Below are positions 1 through 5,308 of a DNA stretch of 20,214 nucleotides, piece by piece. The DNA comes from a virus, in the IMG/VR virus record IMGVR_UViG_3300043536_000050, positions 1-20,214 of that record; one strand, given 5' to 3'. The first letter of the stretch is position 1, and each line of letters opens with the position of its first letter. The notes below the pieces were generated by a model. That model did no database searches, had not been told where the DNA came from, and was given only the letters and a program-made list of their open reading frames with translations. A program made the position numbers and the translations under genes.

Positions 1-2
1 GT

Positions 3-56
3 CGGTTCATGTGGGGCCAGCCGATTCTTTGCAAAGGAGCGATCCCCCGTGCCTGA
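3..56 (+). CDS. 3' end of an upstream gene (partial)
   Basis: This frame is open from the window edge and ends at TGA 54-56. It encodes a tail of 17 residues (RFMWGQPILCKGAIPRA). It overlaps the GTG of the next gene by 8 bases, a spacing typical of this operon. Nothing can be said about function. It could also be a chance open stretch, because the fragment is very short. Confidence 0.3.
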   Translation, partial: RFMWGQPILCKGAIPRA

Positions 57-699
57 CCGTCACACAGCAATCGAACGAGCCGCCAGAGAGGTGATCTGCC
101 GAATCGAACGAGTCTTGGGCGACCTCCTAGGCTGGGACATGCTCACCCTCAACGCCGATGGACGAGGCGCAGCAACGGCCGACGCACCGTGGGCTAGATC
201 CGCAATCCGAGAAGCCCAGGAAGCATTGAGGCGTCTGGCTGCTGCCCTGGCTACTGAGGCCCCGAGCCCGGAGCCGGAAACGATTGTAGAGAACATTTGG
301 GATCATTGGGACGCCCATCTCTCCGATTGGGATCTTGAGGGATCTATCGCCAACACTGAGGCCAAGGAGCAAGCCGTGCTGTCGGTACGCAGGACGTTGG
401 GAATACCACCCACCCCGAGCCCGGAGCCCCACGGCTGCATCCCACAGTGCCGAGAGGACGGTTGCCAGGACCCGAGCAACCCGGATTGCATGTTGCGCCC
501 GGCCCCCGAGCCAATCACCGATGACGATCTCAATCGGGTTCGCTACCTGACCGTATCCGACCCTAAGGCTAGGGATGAGGCGTGGCCAGGGATCTTGCGG
601 CGCCTTGAAATAGCCGAGAGGGATCTGAAGGCAACGCGAGCGGCGTTCGAGGCAAAGACCAGGAGAACCGCTTCGATGTCAGACACGGAGGAGACGTGA
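49..699 (+). CDS. hypothetical protein with Cys cluster and helical C-terminus
   Basis: The protein has 216 residues and is not recognised as a known family. The start is GTG, with AAGGAG at 34-39 as ribosome binding site. The N-terminal 70 residues and roughly residues 160-210 look helical and charged. The middle has two Pro-rich linkers and a cysteine cluster C130, C134, C139, C147 that could bind zinc. The gene ends in a 4-base GTGA overlap with the RusA-like gene, so it belongs to the same DNA-metabolism transcript. A role next to the recombination/replication genes is inference from position only. Confidence 0.75.
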   Translation: MPDRHTAIERAAREVICRIERVLGDLLGWDMLTLNADGRGAATADAPWARSAIREAQEALRRLAAALATEAPSPEPETIVENIWDHWDAHLSDWDLEGSIANTEAKEQAVLSVRRTLGIPPTPSPEPHGCIPQCREDGCQDPSNPDCMLRPAPEPITDDDLNRVRYLTVSDPKARDEAWPGILRRLEIAERDLKATRAAFEAKTRRTASMSDTEET

Positions 700-1160
700 G
701 CACTCGCCAACTAAGCCTGATGATCGCCGGTAGACCGATGCTCGCCAACGATGGCGGCCACTGGGCGGCCAAGGCGTCTGCGGTGGCCGGTGTGCGCCTT
801 CTGGCGTCTCTCGCCGGTCGTGGGCAGCTCAACGACGAGAAGCAGATCACCGCCGAATGGTCAAGTCTCGACTTTGAGGGGATCCGGCACTATTCGTCGA
901 ATCATAGAGCTTTCCACCTCCCCGTCACCGTCCATGCTTACGGCATCCAGCCGACCTCGGCCAAGCGCTGGATCGACGCCGATGCGATCGCCCCGATGGT
1001 GAAGGCGGTGCTCGACGGCCTGGTGGATGCCAAGCTCCTCGAGGACGACGGCCCGAGGTTCGTGCGCAGCTACCACTACGACATCGCACGCCGGGGACCT
1101 GCTTGGGCCACGGTGGTAGAGATCCGAGAGACAGACGGGGAGGAATCGTGTCCGTGGTAG
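696..1160 (+). CDS. rusA: RusA-like Holliday junction endonuclease
   Basis: The protein has 154 residues, close to the usual size of phage RusA-type crossover junction endodeoxyribonucleases (about 120-160). These act as dimers and cut four-way junctions with Mg2+. The family core is visible at residues 93-118: acidic pair D94 and D96, then K103, D107-G108-L109 and D117-D118, matching the pattern DxD...K...DGL...DD. The residue after the second Asp is Ala where many relatives have Asn. The start is GTG in a GTGA overlap with the upstream stop, preceded by a GAGGAG-type site. The 3' end overlaps the start of the DnaA-like gene. In phages this enzyme resolves recombination or replication intermediates before packaging. 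The family call is firm; activity is not shown. Confidence 0.85.
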   Translation: MSTRQLSLMIAGRPMLANDGGHWAAKASAVAGVRLLASLAGRGQLNDEKQITAEWSSLDFEGIRHYSSNHRAFHLPVTVHAYGIQPTSAKRWIDADAIAPMVKAVLDGLVDAKLLEDDGPRFVRSYHYDIARRGPAWATVVEIRETDGEESCPW

Positions 1161-1438
1161 AAGCGCAACCCTGGTTGCGGCCCGAGCAGATCGTGACGGC
1201 GGTATGCGAATGGACGGGGATAGCGAAAAAAGACCTGATCAGCGCCCAGAAGATCAGCGGTCGGACGATGCAGGCCCGTCGGCTGCTGTGGGCGGCCATG
1301 CGAGTCGAAGGCATGAGCTACCCCGAGATCGGGCGATACGTCGGTCGGCACCACACGACGATCATGGCCGCGATGGCATCGTCTCACCCCATAGGCAACG
1401 AGGTGCACGCGCTGCTCAGGAAGGCCCGGGCATCATGA
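1148..1438 (+). CDS. DnaA domain IV-like DNA-binding protein
   Basis: The protein has 96 residues. The segment from about residue 39 to 80 carries the layout of the DnaA C-terminal (domain IV) signature: an Arg-rich helix (R39...A43-R44-R45), then SYPEIGRYVGRHHTTIM at 57-73. In DnaA, the G-R-x-H-[ST]-T loop contacts the DnaA box. There is no AAA+ ATPase domain, so this is a free-standing box-binding module. The GTG at 1148 is preferred over upstream starts because GGGAGGAA lies just before it and it gives a short overlap with the rusA stop. In this setting it could bind a phage origin, or titrate or mimic host DnaA; that is inference. Confidence 0.8.
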   Translation: MSVVEAQPWLRPEQIVTAVCEWTGIAKKDLISAQKISGRTMQARRLLWAAMRVEGMSYPEIGRYVGRHHTTIMAAMASSHPIGNEVHALLRKARAS

Positions 1439-1632
1439 GGCACGCTACGCCCCTGTTCGCGCTGCGCTATCGCTTTCACAGATGCCAGGCCGGCTCGTGG
1501 TGTTGTTGGCGGAGAGCGGTGGTCGAATGGCCATTGCCCGCGTGCATCCACCACGTCGACAACGATCTGATGCAGTTCGGCCGGAGCCTATGGCAGGCGT
1601 TTCGTCTCGACAGCCCACCTGAGCACCGCTGA
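1435..1632 (+). CDS. possible small hypothetical protein
   Basis: This is a 65-codon frame whose ATG overlaps the preceding stop as ATGA. AGGAAGG lies about ten bases upstream of the ATG. The product is rich in Trp, Cys and Arg, with no recognised domain. Its last 45 bases overlap the convergent HTH gene on the other strand. The ATGA coupling argues for it; the unusual composition and the overlap argue against. If it is not a gene, 1439-1587 is simply the convergent gap between the plus and minus operons. Confidence 0.33.
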   Translation: MRHATPLFALRYRFHRCQAGSWCCWRRAVVEWPLPACIHHVDNDLMQFGRSLWQAFRLDSPPEHR

Positions 1633-1848
1633 GCGGTCCCAGGCAGGCATACCCGAGAACAGCCGGGCCGGCCCGAGCATCACGCCACGCCGACGCCACT
1701 GATGAACCGTGGTCACCTTCACGCCGAGCAGCTCAGCGACCTCGCCCGTGTCGATCAGCTCACCGCGTTCAGAGTGCTCGGCCGCCATCTCGACCGCCTC
1801 GGAGATGAGCGCGTTCACCTGGTCCCGATTGTACAGCTGCGTCGCCAT
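1588..1848 (-). CDS. small helix-turn-helix protein (AlpA/MerR/excisionase-like)
   Basis: The protein has 86 residues. Residues 32-56 contain a clear winged HTH start: DTGEVAELLGVKVTTVHQWRRRG. This is typical of the AlpA / MerR-like helix_turn_helix_17 and excisionase families, which bind DNA as small regulators or recombination directionality factors. A helical acidic N-terminus precedes it, and the C-terminal part has W70-D71 and a short wing. The start ATG at 1848 has a good GGGGAGG site just upstream on the minus strand. It is the last gene of the leftward block. No integrase is visible here, so regulator and excisionase cannot be separated. Confidence 0.75.
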   Translation of the reverse strand: MATQLYNRDQVNALISEAVEMAAEHSERGELIDTGEVAELLGVKVTTVHQWRRRGVMLGPARLFSGMPAWDRSAVLRWAVETKRLP

Positions 1849-1870
1849 CGGTCCTCCCCGATAGATCCAG

Positions 1871-1897
1871 GCCGGCGCCCTCGCAAGGGCGACCGGC
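1871..1897 (-). other. strong stem-loop between small membrane gene and HTH gene
   Basis: GCCGG-CGCCCT pairs with AGGGCG-(A)-CCGGC around a 4-base loop, giving an 11-bp GC stem with one bulge. It lies in the 63-base gap between two leftward genes. No U-tract follows, so it may be an attenuator, an mRNA processing or stability element, or a partial terminator rather than a classical intrinsic terminator. Confidence 0.5.
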
Positions 1898-1911
1898 TCG
1901 ACCGATCAGAA

Positions 1912-2046
1912 TCAGAAGTCGTCGTCTGCCCATGGGCTGCCGTAGCGCTCCCAAGGGTCGGAGTAGTCCCGGTGGTGCCCCACGATGAGCCAGAGCCCGT
2001 AGAAGGCGGTACCACCGCCCAGAATCGCCGCGAGTAGGTAGGTCAT
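1912..2046 (-). CDS. small single-span membrane protein
   Basis: The protein has 44 residues: MTYLLAAILGGGTAFYGLWL, then IVGHH and an acidic/aromatic tail ending in ADDDF. Residues 3-22 form one hydrophobic membrane segment. The start ATG at 2046 shares one base with the stop codon of the upstream conserved gene (TGATG), so translation is probably coupled. Longer frames through this point are open by chance. Function is unknown; it is too short to be a typical holin, though a membrane-perturbing or signalling peptide is possible. Confidence 0.6.
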   Translation of the reverse strand: MTYLLAAILGGGTAFYGLWLIVGHHRDYSDPWERYGSPWADDDF

Positions 2047-2483
2047 CAAAGCCACCGATGCGTCAGGGCGTACCCACCATCGCGGTGATGCATGGCGCCG
2101 GCCTCCCGAGCTGGATACGGCGGGTTGTGGTGATCGTTGGCGGGGCAATCGGCACCGATGCAGTCGAAACCCTCGGGCCAGAGCGTGCGGCTCAGGCTGT
2201 AGACGAGATGAAAGCCCATGTCCATCCCACATCCACCGACCTTGATTCCGCCCCACCGCTCGTCGATCTTGTCGCGCATGGCACGAGCTGCCCAGAACGA
2301 GATGTCGAACGGCTCGCCATCTGTGACGATGATCAGCGAGATCGCCCGGCTCATGCCTGACGAGCTGACATGGCGAAGGATCGTCTGCACGGTGTCACCA
2401 GGTCGGAGCCACCCTCGCAACTTCTCGAGAGTGTTGGCGCGCTCCTGGTCCTGCACGGCCTTTGCAGCCTTGGTCATGGTCAT
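2046..2483 (-). CDS. conserved phage protein, unknown function
   Basis: The protein has 145 residues. I recognise the general type from actinobacteriophages by two stretches: LRPGDTVQTILRHVSSSGMS at 26-45 and GGCGMDMGFHLVYSLSRTLW at 83-102. No biochemical role is known to me. C85, C108 and C113 together with several His residues near the C-terminus could bind a metal. The start ATG at 2483 follows AAAGGA at a 6-base gap; an ATG two codons later is an alternative. It is the main gene of a leftward transcript with its own promoter about 150 bases upstream, and it is coupled to the small membrane gene downstream. Confidence 0.8.
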   Translation of the reverse strand: MTMTKAAKAVQDQERANTLEKLRGWLRPGDTVQTILRHVSSSGMSRAISLIIVTDGEPFDISFWAARAMRDKIDERWGGIKVGGCGMDMGFHLVYSLSRTLWPEGFDCIGADCPANDHHNPPYPAREAGAMHHRDGGYALTHRWL

Positions 2484-2542
2484 GGTCTGTCCTTTCGCTC
2501 GGTTGTCGCTAGCGCACTCGCTGCGCTCGCTTGCTCACTCAT
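2480..2542 (-). CDS. possible leader peptide in 5' UTR
   Basis: This is a 20-codon frame (MSEQASAASALATTERKDRP) that begins at ATG 2542 after an AGAGAGG-like site. It ends in an ATGA overlap with the start of the next gene. It lies inside the ~147-base leader implied by the 2637-2665 promoter. The frame also runs through a small hairpin (2511-2527, AGCGCA/TGCGCT). It may be a translated leader that couples to the downstream gene, or a chance frame. Confidence 0.3.
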   Translation of the reverse strand: MSEQASAASALATTERKDRP

Positions 2543-2636
2543 GTACCCGACACCTCTCTCACGGCTCGGGTTGCTAAGCCTCGCCAGTCGGCCCACGTGC
2601 TCTGGTCTGTAGCCAGCGCCCAAGGTGTCTAGTGCC

Positions 2637-2665
2637 ACGATACACCCGATGGTCTGCACTGTCAA
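2637..2665 (-). promoter_or_regulatory. sigma-70-type promoter for the 2483-1588 leftward genes
   Basis: On the minus strand TTGACA (2665-2660) is followed after exactly 17 bases by TATCGT (2642-2637). This is a perfect -35 and a 4/6 -10, including the key TA and final T. The predicted start is near 2630, giving a leader of about 147 bases. A short inverted repeat GGTGT/ACACC (2624-2646) straddles the -10 and could be an operator. Confidence 0.6.
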
Positions 2666-2834
2666 GCATCGTTGCGCCGGCACGTCGCTGAGCTCGTCGT
2701 GTTGAATCACTATCGACCGTCGTGGGTAACGATCCAACACCGCGGCGAGGGGTGGTCGTGCGCAGGGTGGGTGGGCATCCCCCCGTGCCTCGGAGCCCTC
2801 GGTCACTACCCCCTGGCCTGGCGGTGCCCCCCGG

Positions 2835-2856
2835 GGTGCTAACTCTAGCTAGCACC
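2835..2856. repeat. inverted repeat GGTGCTA/TAGCACC
   Basis: Perfect 7-bp arms lie at 2835-2841 and 2850-2856, around an 8-base spacer containing CTCTAGC. The size and spacing resemble a repressor operator. It lies some 170-200 bases upstream of the 2637-2665 promoter, so it is not directly on it. Confidence 0.45.
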
Positions 2857-2915
2857 TGCCGATTTGGCCCTCTGACCAGGGATTATGTAAGTGGAACGCT
2901 CCACACGAGGTCATC

Positions 2916-2970
2916 CCCGATTCCCTCTCAGATTTTTTGCGCCCCGCACTCACGAATCGGGTCCCGATCC
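2916..2970. repeat. nested inverted repeats CCCGATTC...GAATCGGG-T-CCCGAT
   Basis: CCCGATTC (2916-2923) pairs with GAATCGGG (2954-2961). The same ATCGGG also pairs with CCCGAT immediately to its right (2956-2968, one-base centre). Two mutually exclusive stems therefore share one arm. This is the geometry of an RNA switch or of multiple operator half-sites. An ATTTTTTG tract lies in the 30-base loop of the larger stem. Confidence 0.5.
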
Positions 2971-3065
2971 ATCTGACAGCAAAGCACCGAAGGTGCTGCG
3001 CTAGTGGCTTTTCGAACACCTGTCCACCGATTGCCTCCGCTTCGCTCCGGCGATTACACCAAGGA

Positions 3066-3087
3066 GCCCTTAGCGAAGGCATTTTTT
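3066..3087 (+). terminator. candidate intrinsic terminator, plus strand
   Basis: GCC(C)TT pairs with AAGGC around an AGCG loop and is followed directly by ATTTTTT. The stem is short with one bulge, but the U-tract is good for so GC-rich a genome. It would end rightward transcripts from the gene-poor region, either read-through of the left operon or a small RNA, before they oppose the leftward gene at 3192. Confidence 0.4.
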
Positions 3088-3191
3088 GACTGATCCGCAG
3101 GTCAGGAGGTTGCTCTACATTGCCGTGGCGCACCCTGGGGCTTCCTCAGGGGCTCGATCCACGCTTTACGGGCGACCTCAGATGGAGTGGA

Positions 3192-3395
3192 TCAGCGTCC
3201 CGAAGGCTTCCCCCACATCTCGTCGGCCTGCTTCGCTGCCTGGCGGGCGGCCCGGCGCTCCGAGGACTTCACCAGAGCGGTTCGCTGCTTGGTACCGAGC
3301 GATCGTTGGCTCGCCTGGGTGCCATCAGCCCGTGTGATGGTGACCGGCCCGGCTCGAGGTGCCAATGCCGGCGGCGTCTTGCGGCGGACTTTCAC
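3192..3395 (-). CDS. small basic hypothetical protein
   Basis: The protein has 67 residues when started at GTG 3395, which makes a GTGA overlap with the upstream membrane-protein gene. A GTG at 3407 would add four residues. The product is rich in Arg, Lys, Ala and Gln: MKVRRKTPPALAPRAG at the N-terminus and a helical SSERRAARQAAKQADEM near the C-terminus. There is no known domain. The charge suggests nucleic acid binding, but this is weak. It is probably cotranscribed with and coupled to the membrane protein upstream. Confidence 0.55.
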   Translation of the reverse strand: MKVRRKTPPALAPRAGPVTITRADGTQASQRSLGTKQRTALVKSSERRAARQAAKQADEMWGKPSGR

Positions 3396-3583
3396 GGGAC
3401 CGGGCACCCCGGTGCGCTGGTGGCCATGCAGTACCGGACGTAGTGCGGCACGGGCGAGGTGATCGTCGGCGCCGAAGGGGCGCTCGAGGTTTGCGGCTGA
3501 GCGATGATCGCTAGTCCTATCACGGCGAGGACCGCGATCACGATGACCCAGAAGTACGGGGTGTGCTGCCGTTCGTCGTCCAT
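3392..3583 (-). CDS. small single-span membrane protein
   Basis: The protein has 63 residues. A polar N-terminus (MDDERQHT) is followed by one strong membrane helix at about residues 10-29 (FWVIVIAVLAVIGLAIIAQ). A Ser/Pro/Thr-rich tail with two Cys residues follows. The start ATG at 3583 has AGAGGA at a good distance, and a TTGACA promoter lies just upstream. The topology would place the tail outside the cytoplasm if the N-terminus stays inside. Function is unknown: a superinfection-exclusion or lysis-accessory protein is possible, but nothing specific supports it. Confidence 0.65.
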   Translation of the reverse strand: MDDERQHTPYFWVIVIAVLAVIGLAIIAQPQTSSAPSAPTITSPVPHYVRYCMATSAPGCPVP

Positions 3584-3619
3584 GGATTGTCCTCTCGTGC
3601 TTCCCCTTACCGCACTCCT

Positions 3620-3648
3620 ATCTTGCGCTTCCGCAACGGATGTGTCAA
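3620..3648 (-). promoter_or_regulatory. sigma-70-type promoter for the 3583-3192 leftward genes
   Basis: On the minus strand TTGACA (3648-3643) is followed after 17 bases by CAAGAT (3625-3620). The -35 is perfect and the -10 matches at three positions including the last two. The predicted start near 3613 leaves a leader of about 30 bases containing the AGAGGA site. It lies in the divergent gap between the leftward block and the rightward structural genes. Confidence 0.5.
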
Positions 3649-3674
3649 GCTGAAGGTGCGGTCCACGCAGCGAG

Positions 3675-3733
3675 TCCCCCGGTACTTCGGTTGTCCTTGG
3701 CTTCCCCGCCGTTCGGTCACAGAGTCCGGGGGA
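3675..3733. repeat. inverted repeat TCCCCCGG/CCGGGGGA in divergent promoter gap
   Basis: Perfect 8-bp arms at 3675-3682 and 3726-3733 are separated by 43 bases. The right arm ends ten bases before the -10 of the rightward promoter. It could hold two half-sites for a looping regulator, or be a chance GC-rich pairing. Confidence 0.35.
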
Positions 3734-3743
3734 TCTTCGCGTC

Positions 3744-3749
3744 TAGGCT
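3744..3749 (+). promoter_or_regulatory. -10 element of a leaderless promoter for gene 3756
   Basis: TAGGCT fits the actinobacterial TANNNT -10. Its last base lies exactly 7 bases before the GTG at 3756, so transcription should begin on the start codon. No Shine-Dalgarno sequence is present upstream of that GTG, which agrees with a leaderless mRNA. No good -35 is visible. Confidence 0.45.
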
Positions 3750-3755
3750 CGGCTC

Positions 3756-4109
3756 GTGAGCTACGGCAGCTTCTACATCAACGGGCTCCAGACCGGGACG
3801 CCCAGCGGCGGCCAGCAGAGCCTCGGACCGTTCGCCATCGCCTTCGGGGACGTGATCGACACCCAGACCTGGACGGTGAACACCAGCTCGACGATCCCGG
3901 TGCCGGCGACCGCCCTCGGGGTGTGGATCGTCCCGCCGACCGGCTCGACCGTGGCGCTCTCCATGAAGACCGTCTCGGGGGACACCGGCATCTACATCGA
4001 CCCGGGCCAGCCCACGTTCATCAACTTCGACGTGACCACCCCGCACCTGCCATCCAACCTCTATCTTGTCAGTGCAAGTAGCGTTGCCGTCGTCGTCCAG
4101 TTCGTGTGA
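3756..4109 (+). CDS. beta-rich small protein, possibly virion-associated
   Basis: The protein has 117 residues. It is rich in Ser, Thr, Val and Gly with alternating hydrophobic patterns (for example TALGVWIVPP at 52-61 and SSVAVVVQFV at the end), suggesting a compact beta-sandwich. No family is recognised. Similar small all-beta proteins occur as phage decoration or tail-tip components, but the gene lies upstream of the terminase rather than next to the coat gene. It starts with GTG, apparently on a leaderless transcript, and opens the rightward structural operon. The next gene follows after 12 bases. Confidence 0.7.
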   Translation: MSYGSFYINGLQTGTPSGGQQSLGPFAIAFGDVIDTQTWTVNTSSTIPVPATALGVWIVPPTGSTVALSMKTVSGDTGIYIDPGQPTFINFDVTTPHLPSNLYLVSASSVAVVVQFV

Positions 4110-4121
4110 CAAGGAGATCCC

Positions 4122-4736
4122 GTGACCGATACCGCATCCCCAGCGCCCGAGGAGCAGACCCCGGTGGACCCTTCGGCGGCGCCCAGTCCGACCCCGGTGG
4201 AGTCTGTCCCGGAGGCTACGACCGAGGCGCCTGCCTCGACCGAGCCTGCTTCGCCTGCGAGTCCGGACGCCACCCCGCCGCCGACCCTGGAGCCGACCGC
4301 TACCGCCGAGCCCGCGCCCGTCTCGCCTCCCGCTGAGGCGCCAAACCCTACGGAAACGGCGGTGCCGGACTCCACGGCTGTCCCGTCGCCAGCTACCGAC
4401 GCTGCAACTGCGCCCCCGGAAGCTGCTGCGCCCTCACCATCGACGACGCCCGAGAGTACGGTGCCCCCGTCTTCCGTCACCACCCCGCAGCCGGCCGAGC
4501 CCACCGCGGCGCCCGTGACTCGACCTGGCCCTAGCCAGGTGATCCCGCAGCCCGGTTCCTTCGGGGACTCTCGAGAGGTGGAGGCGGCCCGCCGGCTCGG
4601 CATCGGCAACCCGCAGGTCACCGGCATCGCCCTCGACGCCATCCGGGCCATCGACCAGGGGATGAACGCCCTGGAGGCGTGGACGGCGCACGTCCGGCGC
4701 TACCTCGAGGTCGTGAAGCGGGAAACCCAGGCTTGA
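4122..4736 (+). CDS. Pro/Ala/Thr/Ser-rich disordered protein with small folded C-terminus
   Basis: The protein has 204 residues. Roughly residues 5-137 are almost entirely Pro, Ala, Thr, Ser and Glu (repeated TPxP, SPAS and EPT-like words) and should be disordered. Residues 145-204 are ordinary and look helical: SREVEAARRLGIGNPQV through to an Arg/Glu-rich end. The start GTG follows AAGGAGA. No signal peptide or membrane span is present. The layout resembles a tethered linker carrying a small binding domain, but no function can be assigned. Its stop codon lies inside the -35 of the next promoter. Confidence 0.75.
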   Translation: MTDTASPAPEEQTPVDPSAAPSPTPVESVPEATTEAPASTEPASPASPDATPPPTLEPTATAEPAPVSPPAEAPNPTETAVPDSTAVPSPATDAATAPPEAAAPSPSTTPESTVPPSSVTTPQPAEPTAAPVTRPGPSQVIPQPGSFGDSREVEAARRLGIGNPQVTGIALDAIRAIDQGMNALEAWTAHVRRYLEVVKRETQA

Positions 4737-4761
4737 CGCAACGGTAGTTCCCTGCAACAAT
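4733..4761 (+). promoter_or_regulatory. leaderless sigma-70-type promoter for gene 4768
   Basis: TTGACG (4733-4738) is followed after 17 bases by AACAAT (4756-4761). The first matches five of six consensus positions and the second four of six. The start point 7 bases beyond the -10 is the A of ATG 4768. There is no ribosome binding site. The -35 overlaps the stop codon of the preceding gene. Confidence 0.55.
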
Positions 4762-4768
4762 AGTTGCA
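4753..4768 (+). promoter_or_regulatory. palindromic operator over the 4768 promoter
   Basis: TGCAACAATAGTTGCA is a perfect inverted repeat with 6-bp arms and a 4-base centre. It covers the -10 element and the predicted start point, the classical position for a repressor. A small HTH protein is encoded at 5102-5308 in the same transcript and could be the ligand; that is inference. Confidence 0.5.
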
Positions 4769-5112
4769 TGGACGATGACGTGAGCGCCGAGGATCTGCCG
4801 ACCGAGGAGAACGAGCTGGCCGACCTCGACAGGTCCAACGGCCAGCGCATCCAGGCCCTCATGGGCGGCAAGTTCGGGGTCCAGATCCAGTTCCCGCCCG
4901 GCATGTGGGAGAACATGCGGCTCGCGGTGTTCTTAGAGCATCTGCTGATGCAGGTCGGCGCACTGGCCGAGGCCAAGCTGGACTTCGCCCACCGGGTTGC
5001 CGAGATCCTGGGCGCCGCCGAGGACAACGCCAAGAAGGCAGCGCTGACCGCCGGGGTGGAGCAGGCCTTGCAGGGCGGCATCGACCTCGGGAAGATGCGC
5101 CGTGGCGCCTGA
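4768..5112 (+). CDS. hypothetical helical protein
   Basis: The protein has 114 residues. An acidic N-terminus (MDDDVSAEDLPTEENELADL) is followed by QIQFPPGMWENMRLAVFLEH and then mostly helical sequence to the end, including an Ala-rich stretch at 66-100. There is no known domain. It has its own leaderless promoter and palindromic operator, so it may be expressed at a different time from the surrounding genes. Its last 11 bases overlap the start of the HTH gene. Confidence 0.72.
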   Translation: MDDDVSAEDLPTEENELADLDRSNGQRIQALMGGKFGVQIQFPPGMWENMRLAVFLEHLLMQVGALAEAKLDFAHRVAEILGAAEDNAKKAALTAGVEQALQGGIDLGKMRRGA

Positions 5113-5308
5113 TTTCCTGGCCGACATCCGGCGCTGCGCCGACGGCCGCAACGACTTCGACGAGCTGCTCGTCGCCGCGATCAAGGGCGCGCGCCGCCAA
5201 GGGATCAGTTGGACGCAGATCGGAGAGGCGGTGGGCATGACCCGGCAGGGCGCCGCCCAACGGTACGCCAAGTTCTGCCCGAAACCCCAGGTCGAAGATG
5301 CCTCGTGA
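5102..5308 (+). CDS. small helix-turn-helix DNA-binding protein
   Basis: The protein has 68 residues. Residues 36-57 (SWTQIGEAVGMTRQGAAQRYAK) form a helix-turn-helix of the sigma-region-4/RHH-free type seen in many small actinobacterial proteins with the pattern SWxxIGxAxGxxRQxAxxR. A helical N-terminus precedes it. The start is GTG inside the previous gene. It ends in a GTGA overlap with the membrane/coiled-coil gene. It probably regulates transcription, possibly its own operon through the palindrome at 4753-4768. A role in packaging initiation is less likely because a better small-terminase candidate lies at 5975. Confidence 0.7.
   Translation: MAPDFLADIRRCADGRNDFDELLVAAIKGARRQGISWTQIGEAVGMTRQGAAQRYAKFCPKPQVEDAS

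Larger units (their letters stand above)
2543..3191. other. gene-poor region rich in inverted repeats
   Basis: About 650 bases without a convincing gene on either strand. The open frames here have random-looking composition and run straight through hairpins. It holds the leftward promoter at 2637-2665, the inverted repeats at 2835-2856 and 2916-2970, a hairpin AGCACC-GAA-GGTGCT at 2983-2997, two ATTTTTTG tracts (2932-2939 and 3081-3088) and a terminator-like hairpin at 3066-3087. The part from about 2880 to 3100 is visibly less GC-rich than the flanks. It may be a regulatory or replication-control region or encode a small RNA. Confidence 0.6.

Noticed and set aside
1588-1848. Excisionase with nearby attachment site
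   Set aside because: The HTH type would allow it, but there is no integrase and no recognisable att core or tRNA fragment in the window.
2574-2855. 93-codon minus-strand frame
   Set aside because: Arg/Thr/Gly-rich noise, crosses the TTGACA promoter and has no recognisable pattern.
3005-3030. TTCGAAC word as a possible tRNA T-loop
   Set aside because: The flanking bases do not form the 5-bp T stem on either strand, and no acceptor or anticodon arms can be built around it.
2849-3133. 94-codon minus-strand frame in the gene-poor region
   Set aside because: Composition is random-looking, no ribosome site was seen, and it runs through the nested inverted repeats and both ATTTTTTG tracts.
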